Shown: positions 25,750 to 30,575 of the stretch, one piece after another
Numbering within the stretch: position 1 is the first letter of the stretch
How the letters are laid out: each line of letters opens with the position of its first letter
Assembly (NCBI GenBank): GCA_023460935.1
Contig: JAEWOI010000036.1
Location: 1 to 30,575, forward strand
Length of the DNA: 30,575 bases
Source: Actinomycetes bacterium
GTDB taxonomy: Bacteria > Actinomycetota > Actinomycetes > Propionibacteriales > Propionibacteriaceae
Direction: 5' to 3'
The notes under the pieces: model-generated
Told to the model about the DNA's origin: nothing
The model's input: only the letters and a program-made list of their open reading frames with translations
Database searches by the model: none
Made by a program: the position numbers and the translations under genes

Positions 25750-27057
25750 TCAGCCGCGCAGGCTGTCGTTGCCCTGGGTGACGGCGTCGTCCAGTGCAGC
25801 CTTCACCGACTTGCTGCCGAGCAGGGCGTTCTGGATCTCGACCTGCAGGATGGCGGAGACCTTGTTGTAGTTCACCACCTGCGGGCGCAGGATCGAGTCG
25901 GCGTAGGCCACCTTGCACGCCTCGAACACCTCGGGGTTGATCTGCACCACGTCAGGGTTGGAGAAGCTCGACGTCCAGTTGGGCATGGCCGACTTGGCCA
26001 GCGGGTCCTGGACTTCCTGGCTGCTGGCGAACTCGATCAGCTTCCAGGCCGCGTCGGGGTTCTTCGACCCGGTCGTGACGGCGAACGCCATCGCCCCGTT
26101 CACCCCGGGACGCTTGCCGGAGGGGCCGGCGGGGGTGGCGCTGACGCCGCACTTGCCCGCCACCTTCGATGCCGCCTCGTCGTTCAGGTCGCGGAAGGTG
26201 GACTCCCAGTTCAGGCCGAAGGCCACCTCGCCGCTCTGCAGGGCCTTGATCACGTCGTCCTCGAGGAAGGTCGGCGAACCGGGAGCGGAGGTGCCGTCCT
26301 TGAGGGAGTCGACCATGAACTGCAGGGTCTGCTGGCCGGGGGCGTCGTTGAAGTTGAGCTGGCCGGAGGCGTCGGTGAACGTGCCGCCGAAGGCGCCGAG
26401 CAGCTGGGCGAAGTCGCAGATCACGGCCTCGGCCTGCGCCCAGCTCCAGGCGATCGGGTGCTTGCTGATGCCCTTGTCCTTCATGGCCCTGGCCGCCTTG
26501 AGCACACCGTCCCACGTGGCGATGTCGGCCTCGGCCACGCCGGCCTTCGCCATCAGGTCCTTGTTGTAGTAGAAGAGCTTGGTGGACGGGAACGACGGCG
26601 CACCGTAGAAGTGGTCCTTGTAGAGGGCGGCCTGCAACGCGCCGCCCTGCATGTCGCTCTTCCAGGACGCCGGGACCCGGTCGGTGACGTCGACGATCAT
26701 CTTCTTCTCTGCGAACTCCGGCGGCCAGATGACGTCCATGTGGACGACGTCGTAGGTGCCGGCGGCGGCCGCGGTGACGATCTTGTCGTGCAGGGCCTCG
26801 TAGGCCACGAAGGTCGGGTTCACCTTCACCCCGGGGTTGGCGGAGGTGAACTTGCTGATCACGCCAGCCCAGTCCTCCTCGGTCCATCCGGCCTGCTTCA
26901 TCAGGAGGATGTTCACTTCGCCGCTGAGCGCTCCCCCGCTCCCTGCGGGGCTGGCGGCCGTCGAGGGCGCGCTGGCGCCGGTGACGCCGCAGCCACTCGC
27001 GGCCACCGCGGCCAACGCGCCGCCGGTGATCAACAAGGTCCGCCTGGACAGATTCAT
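25750..27057 (-). CDS. Sugar-binding lipoprotein of the ABC transporter
   Basis: 435 aa extracytoplasmic solute-binding protein, family 1. The leader has a twin-arginine SRRTLL (4-9), a hydrophobic run and lipobox ASGC with Cys23, so Tat-type lipoprotein export is likely. The mature domain begins with LSGEVNILLMKQAGW and has the usual two-lobe pattern; aromatic residues are frequent, as in sugar pockets. ATG 27057 overlaps the kinase stop (ATGA). The ligand is not readable, but the adjacent BadF-type kinase and SIS enzyme point to an amino sugar or its oligomer. Confidence 0.93.
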   Translation of the reverse strand: MNLSRRTLLITGGALAAVAASGCGVTGASAPSTAASPAGSGGALSGEVNILLMKQAGWTEEDWAGVISKFTSANPGVKVNPTFVAYEALHDKIVTAAAAGTYDVVHMDVIWPPEFAEKKMIVDVTDRVPASWKSDMQGGALQAALYKDHFYGAPSFPSTKLFYYNKDLMAKAGVAEADIATWDGVLKAARAMKDKGISKHPIAWSWAQAEAVICDFAQLLGAFGGTFTDASGQLNFNDAPGQQTLQFMVDSLKDGTSAPGSPTFLEDDVIKALQSGEVAFGLNWESTFRDLNDEAASKVAGKCGVSATPAGPSGKRPGVNGAMAFAVTTGSKNPDAAWKLIEFASSQEVQDPLAKSAMPNWTSSFSNPDVVQINPEVFEACKVAYADSILRPQVVNYNKVSAILQVEIQNALLGSKSVKAALDDAVTQGNDSLRG

Positions 27058-28049
27058 GATCGGCTCCCTTCATTTGGCGCAGGCACCTGCGCGAGTGGTT
27101 GTTGCGGCTCCGCAGGTGATTGGGCGGAGATGGGGCTTGGCTGGCTGTCGAGAGACCGGCGGGCCAGCAGCACCGCCCCTTCGACGGGCGGGCGGGCGAG
27201 CAGCACCACCGGCAATCCGGGACGGGCGGCGGCTATCCCGGCCCGGATGGCCGCCTCCATGCGCGGCTGGGCGGTGACCACCCCTCCGGCGAGCACCACG
27301 GCTTCTGGATCGGAACCACGGTCGAGCAACAGCTCCACCAGTGCGACGAGCTCTTCGGCGTGCCGCACGATCACCGAGCGCGCCAGGGGCGAGCCGCCGT
27401 CGGCTGCAGCGAAGACCGCCGGGGCGAGCCGGCCCCAGTCCGTGATCGAGCTGTGCCGGTGCAGGGCGACGGCGAGGTCTTCCTCCGGCTCGGCGGAGGG
27501 AGCCACGCCGCAGGCGTCCATCAACGCCTGCAGTGCCACCGGGTCGTGCCGACCGCGGTCGAGGCTGCGCAACAGCTCCCTGGCGAGGTCACGCACCAGG
27601 GCCGGCGCAGCACCTTCGTCCCCGAGGAGGTAACCGTGGCCGCCGAGGCGCACCTCCTCACCGCGTTCGTTGCGGGCGAGGACGATGGAGCCGGTGCCGG
27701 AGATCACGGTGATGACCTGCCCGAGGTAGCCCGCGGCGGGGCCGACAAGCGCTGCGTCGTTGAGCACCAGCACCGGCCCGTCGACATGGCGCCGGAGCTC
27801 CCCGGCCATGGCCTCGGCCTGGCGCACCGAGTCGATGCCGTGAGCGCCTACGACAAGGGCCGATGCAGGGTCCTGCCCGCAGGCGCTGATCAGCGCCGCG
27901 GCATTGGCGGGTGCCTCGATGCGGGTGCCGGGAGACCACCAGGAAGCGGTCGGGATCACCTCGTCGACGAGCCGTTCGAGGCCGCGCTCGACACACAGGT
28001 GGGTCTTCGTCCCACCGACGTCGATGCCGATGACGAGTTCGGATCGCAC
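27054..28049 (-). CDS. BadF/BadG/N-acetylglucosamine-kinase-type sugar kinase
   Basis: 331 aa ASKHA-fold kinase. The phosphate-1 loop is GIDVGGTKTHLCV (8-20). The phosphate-2 region has VISGTGSIVLARNE, and the adenosine region contains VVLAGGVV. It matches the BadF/BadG family that includes N-acetylglucosamine kinases of mammals and bacteria, so it likely phosphorylates the incoming amino sugar. The GTG start at 28049 follows GGGAG at 6 bases. The C-terminal 30 residues (Ser/Pro/Gln-rich) lie beyond the fold and look disordered. Its stop overlaps the binding-protein ATG by 4 bp, marking it as first gene of the uptake operon, 80 bp after the ROK gene. Confidence 0.9.
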   Translation of the reverse strand: MRSELVIGIDVGGTKTHLCVERGLERLVDEVIPTASWWSPGTRIEAPANAAALISACGQDPASALVVGAHGIDSVRQAEAMAGELRRHVDGPVLVLNDAALVGPAAGYLGQVITVISGTGSIVLARNERGEEVRLGGHGYLLGDEGAAPALVRDLARELLRSLDRGRHDPVALQALMDACGVAPSAEPEEDLAVALHRHSSITDWGRLAPAVFAAADGGSPLARSVIVRHAEELVALVELLLDRGSDPEAVVLAGGVVTAQPRMEAAIRAGIAAARPGLPVVLLARPPVEGAVLLARRSLDSQPSPISAQSPAEPQQPLAQVPAPNEGSRS

Positions 28050-28093
28050 TTTTTCTCCCGCTGATAGGAACTCGCCTTCAGCCTAAGGGAGGG

Positions 28094-28138
28094 AGTGCGG
28101 CAAGCACTAGGACGTTATGCGATCGATATCTAGATCGC
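28094..28138. promoter_or_regulatory. Two inverted repeats between ROK regulator and kinase operon
   Basis: AGTGC-GGCAA-GCACT (28094-28108) and GCGATC-N8-GATCGC (28119-28138, spanning the ROK stop). They may be operator or terminator sites for the downstream kinase operon. No convincing -35/-10 pair was found in the gap. Confidence 0.4.
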
Positions 28139-29269
28139 CTGCAGGTCGACGAGTTCGGCCGCCAGCAGCGCCGCACCCACCAGGACGGCATCCGGTCCGC
28201 GGCGGGCGACGGCGACCGTCGGTTCGTGCAGCAGGTGGCCGCGGAGGCGTCCGCGCACCTCCTCCAGCACCCTCTCGGCCTGCGCGGACGGGACGTCGCC
28301 GATGACAACGCGCTCCGGATCGAGCACCACCACCAGGGAGGCGATCGCCATGGCGAGGTAGTCGAGCATCTCTGCGGTCGCGTCCGCAGCTGCTGGTGAC
28401 GACTGGCCCATGAGCGTCCACAGCTGGGCAGGGGCGTCGGCTTTGCGCCGGCGCGAGCTGGCCGCCTGCTGGATCCGCAGCTCGAGGTCGCCGATGTCGG
28501 CCGGCGGCGAACTGAGCACGTCGCGGGAGGTGATCAGGTAACCGATCTCCCCTGCCGCGAAATGGGTGCCACGCAGCAAATGGCCGTCGGAGACCAGTCC
28601 TGCACCGAGCCCGTGGCCAAGGATGAGCGCTGCGAGGGAGCGGGTGTGCCGGCCGGGCTCGAGCTCGGAGTAGGCGAGCGCGTTGGCGTCGTTCTCCACC
28701 AGGAGGGGCGCCGAGGTGAAGTTGGACAGCAACCCGCCCAGCGGCACCTCGCGCCAGCCGACCTCTGTGCCCGCACGTGCGCTGCCGGCGCTGTCCACCA
28801 CGGCCGGAACGCCCACGCCGAGGGCTGCCAGGCGGGCGCCGAGGCGCGCGGCCTCCTCGTCGATGAGCCGGGTGCAGGCCTGCGCCGCGGCGAGGATCTC
28901 GTCGCCGGTCGCCGTCGCCGGGTCGAGAAGCACCTGGTTGCGCGAGACGATCTGCCCGTCCCAACCCAGCAGCGCGCCCCGGCAGCCGTCGCGCTGAACC
29001 CTGACGCCGCCGAGCAGACGTCCGGCGGCGGTGAACCGGTACCGCCAGGCGGGTCGGCCACCGGACGACGGCACCTTCTGAGTGCGCGCGATCAGCAGCT
29101 CCGCCTCGAGCCGGTCGGTGATCCTGGCCGTCGCCGCGGGCGAGAGGCCGCTGGCCTCGCCGATCTCGGCGCGGGTCAGCTCCCCCGCAGCACGCAGCAC
29201 GTGCAGGACCAGGCGCCGGTTGTGCGCGAGCGCCGTGCTCGGGCTGGACGGTCCGGCGCCGGGCAGCAC
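28130..29269 (-). CDS. ROK-family regulator lacking the zinc motif
   Basis: 379 aa. A winged helix at about 16-62 (ELTRAEIGEASGLSPAATAR) is followed by a ROK sugar-kinase-like domain, as in NagC/XylR regulators. The sugar-binding motif END is present at 192-194 (VENDANALAYSE). The glycine motif GHGLGAGLVSDGHLLRG is followed by AGEIGY at 239-244. The usual His after AGEIG is Tyr and no CxCGxxGC cluster follows, so the zinc site is lost. The start is GTG at 29269, because AGGAGGT (29275-29281) lies 5 bases upstream. It likely controls the adjacent kinase-transporter-SIS operon by sensing the sugar or its phosphate. Confidence 0.9.
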   Translation of the reverse strand: MLPGAGPSSPSTALAHNRRLVLHVLRAAGELTRAEIGEASGLSPAATARITDRLEAELLIARTQKVPSSGGRPAWRYRFTAAGRLLGGVRVQRDGCRGALLGWDGQIVSRNQVLLDPATATGDEILAAAQACTRLIDEEAARLGARLAALGVGVPAVVDSAGSARAGTEVGWREVPLGGLLSNFTSAPLLVENDANALAYSELEPGRHTRSLAALILGHGLGAGLVSDGHLLRGTHFAAGEIGYLITSRDVLSSPPADIGDLELRIQQAASSRRRKADAPAQLWTLMGQSSPAAADATAEMLDYLAMAIASLVVVLDPERVVIGDVPSAQAERVLEEVRGRLRGHLLHEPTVAVARRGPDAVLVGAALLAAELVDLQAI

Positions 29270-29281
29270 AACCCACCTCCT

Positions 29282-29293
29282 GGAAACGTTTGC
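29282..29293. promoter_or_regulatory. LacI-type operator-like palindrome upstream of the ROK gene
   Basis: GGAAACGTTTGC fits the LacI/CcpA-family consensus GNAANCGNTTNC at every fixed position and abuts the ROK ribosome site. A LacI-family protein from elsewhere may therefore control this regulator. No LacI gene is in the window. A single 12-bp match can occur by chance. Confidence 0.45.
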
Positions 29294-29537
29294 GGCGGTC
29301 CCATGCACCAGCCACCTGCCGTGGAGCCTAGCCATTCCCGCCCTGGAAGATGGCGTGCCCGGCGCGAGGGGTTCGCTTGCACCTTGCGCGAGCCCCGGGC
29401 CGGCACAGCGGCGACCCGAACGCGGCTGGCGCAATTGTGCGGAAAGGACGGCCGGGGCCGGTTCGCCAACCGGCTCGGGGGCTACGTGGAGGGATTCGGC
29501 CGCACCCCCGTGGCCGCGCCCCAGAGGAGTCCCCCCG

Positions 29538-30419
29538 ATGTTCTTCCACAAGCAGGAATTGCAGTTCAAGTCGACGCCGGACAAGCCGGACGCGGTCTAC
29601 GCGCGCAAGTTGCAGGAGGTGCTCGGCGGACAGTACGGCGAGATCACCGTGGCCATGCAGTACGGGTTCCAGGCCTGGAACACCCACATCCCCGGGAAGT
29701 ACCGCGACCTGCTGTTCGGCATCGGGTCGGAGGAGTTCGGCCATGTGGAGATGCTGGCGATCATGATCGCCCAGCTGTTGGAGAAGTCCCCGCTGGGCAT
29801 CACCGACGACGCAGTGCAGTCCGACCCGACCGTGGCGGCAGTGATCGGCGGCACCGACGTGCAGCACGCGATCGTCGCCGGTGCCGGCGCGCGACCGGTG
29901 GACAGCAACGGCAACCCCTGGCAGGGGTCGTACATCACCGCCAGCGGCAACCTTCTGGCCGACTTCATGGCCAACGCCAACGCCGAGATGCAGGGCCGGC
30001 TCCAGGTGGCGCGGCTCTACCACATGACCGACGACCACGGCGTGCGCGACCTGCTCTCCTTCCTCCTCGCCCGCGACACCATGCACCAGAACCAGTGGCT
30101 CGCTGCGGCCAAGGAACTGCGCGACGAGGGCACGGAGGAGTTCCCGGTGCCGAGCAACTTCCCGATCAACAAGGAGGAGCGCTCGGTCAGCTACCAGTAC
30201 CTGAACTTCTCCGACGGCCCCGCCGCCGCCGAGGGTCGCTGGGCCAGCGGCCCCACTCCGGACGGCTTGGGCGAGTTCAGCTACCACGACGGTCCCACGA
30301 CGAGCGCACCGATGCCGCCGCCCACCCACCCGGACGCGCGCTTCTACGGAACAACCGAACTGCCCAACACCGTGGAGAAGGTCGCAGGCTCGGTGCAGGA
30401 CAAGCTCCGCAAGGAGTGA
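29538..30419 (+). CDS. Manganese (non-haem) catalase
   Basis: 293 aa four-helix-bundle enzyme that converts hydrogen peroxide to water and oxygen with a di-manganese site, in the cytosol. Ligand positions can be read: Glu35 (QYGEIT), Glu66 and His69 (GSEEFGH), Glu150 (NANAEMQGR) and His183 (RDTMHQNQW). The first three match the numbering of the lactobacillar enzyme. The C-terminal part (about 225-293) is Gly/Pro/Ser-rich with the usual subunit-contact tail. ATG 29538 follows GAGGAG. It is divergent from the ROK gene; the 268-bp gap shows no clear promoter match. It does not need haem, and fits the oxidative-stress theme of the region. Confidence 0.95.
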   Translation: MFFHKQELQFKSTPDKPDAVYARKLQEVLGGQYGEITVAMQYGFQAWNTHIPGKYRDLLFGIGSEEFGHVEMLAIMIAQLLEKSPLGITDDAVQSDPTVAAVIGGTDVQHAIVAGAGARPVDSNGNPWQGSYITASGNLLADFMANANAEMQGRLQVARLYHMTDDHGVRDLLSFLLARDTMHQNQWLAAAKELRDEGTEEFPVPSNFPINKEERSVSYQYLNFSDGPAAAEGRWASGPTPDGLGEFSYHDGPTTSAPMPPPTHPDARFYGTTELPNTVEKVAGSVQDKLRKE

Positions 30420-30421
30420 GC

Positions 30422-30441
30422 TGAGCCAGGGGCCCTGCTCA
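30422..30441 (+). terminator. Possible hairpin after the Mn-catalase gene
   Basis: TGAGC (30422-30426) and GCTCA (30437-30441) flank a GC-rich core (AGGG/CCCT) that can extend the stem with one bulge. It starts 3 bp after the stop. No T-run. Confidence 0.4.
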
Positions 30442-30513
30442 ACTTGAGCTAGCTGTACTGACCGGACAGGTTGGTCGAGTCGTTGTGACGACACGGTCTG
30501 ATTGAGAACCCAG

Positions 30514-30575
30514 GGAAGACCTCCCGCGGTTGAGTGGAACTGCTCAAGGTTCGCTCAACAAACAGGAGGTCTTCC
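30514..30575. repeat. Inverted repeats at the right edge, possible insertion-sequence end
   Basis: GGAAGACCTCC (30514-30524) and GGAGGTCTTCC (30565-30575) are exact inverted copies, enclosing a second pair GTTGAG/CTCAAC. The sequence from about 30438 onward contains several short inverted words (CTCAA-C-TTGAG, AGCTAGCT) and no gene. The window stops exactly at the end of the second arm. This fits the terminal region of an insertion sequence whose transposase lies to the right, or a strong terminator. No transposase is visible, so the assignment is tentative. Confidence 0.4.

Overview
This is a high-GC stretch of actinobacterial chromosome. The evidence is GC-rich third codon positions, GTG starts, LuxR/ANTAR/GAF and tandem-USP proteins, lipoproteins with twin-arginine or lipobox leaders, and a carbohydrate ABC system without its own ATPase gene. 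Gene content and the tandem-fused phosphofructokinase would fit Propionibacteriales-like soil or host actinobacteria, but that placement is a guess. No rRNA, tRNA or CRISPR array was seen. Both ends of the window are repetitive: 24-bp Thr/Pro repeats at the left and inverted repeats resembling a mobile-element edge at the right. It may therefore be a whole contig broken at repeats.

Layout. 1-3571 (+): tail of a Thr/Pro-rich surface protein, coupled to a VanY-type D,D-carboxypeptidase lipoprotein, then a two-domain 6-phosphofructokinase. 3682-9304 (-): zinc alcohol dehydrogenase, UvrA-like ABC protein, VOC protein, AraC-type regulator, DUF2200 protein, a hairpin-rich intergenic stretch, and a rhodanese lipoprotein. 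9493-12161 (+): NADPH-FMN reductase and a LuxR-type regulator lacking the usual ATPase. 12244-12766: long non-coding stretch. 12767-18892: GAF-ANTAR regulator, SDR epimerase (-), gluconokinase, tandem universal stress protein, and a MarR regulator (-) divergent from an FMN-dependent reductase with two palindromic operators between them. 19029-22814: P2A-type calcium ATPase, then a TetR regulator (-) divergent from a small cupin protein across a perfect operator. 22959-29269 (-): ROK regulator, BadF-type sugar kinase, lipoprotein sugar-binding protein, two permeases and a SIS-domain sugar-phosphate isomerase/deaminase. The last five form a tightly overlapping amino-sugar-like uptake operon. 29538-30419 (+): manganese catalase.

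Two functional threads stand out. One is carbon handling (phosphofructokinase, gluconokinase, amino-sugar uptake). The other is redox, electrophile and DNA stress (rhodanese, two flavin reductases, VOC protein, UvrA-like protein, universal stress protein, Mn-catalase). Three long, unrelated, nearly perfect palindromes sit between genes at 3620-3679, 4776-4847 and 22843-22902. The most interesting unit is the DUF2200-AraC-VOC-UvrA-like cassette with the hairpin-rich stretch directly upstream. Its function is not predictable from any one member.
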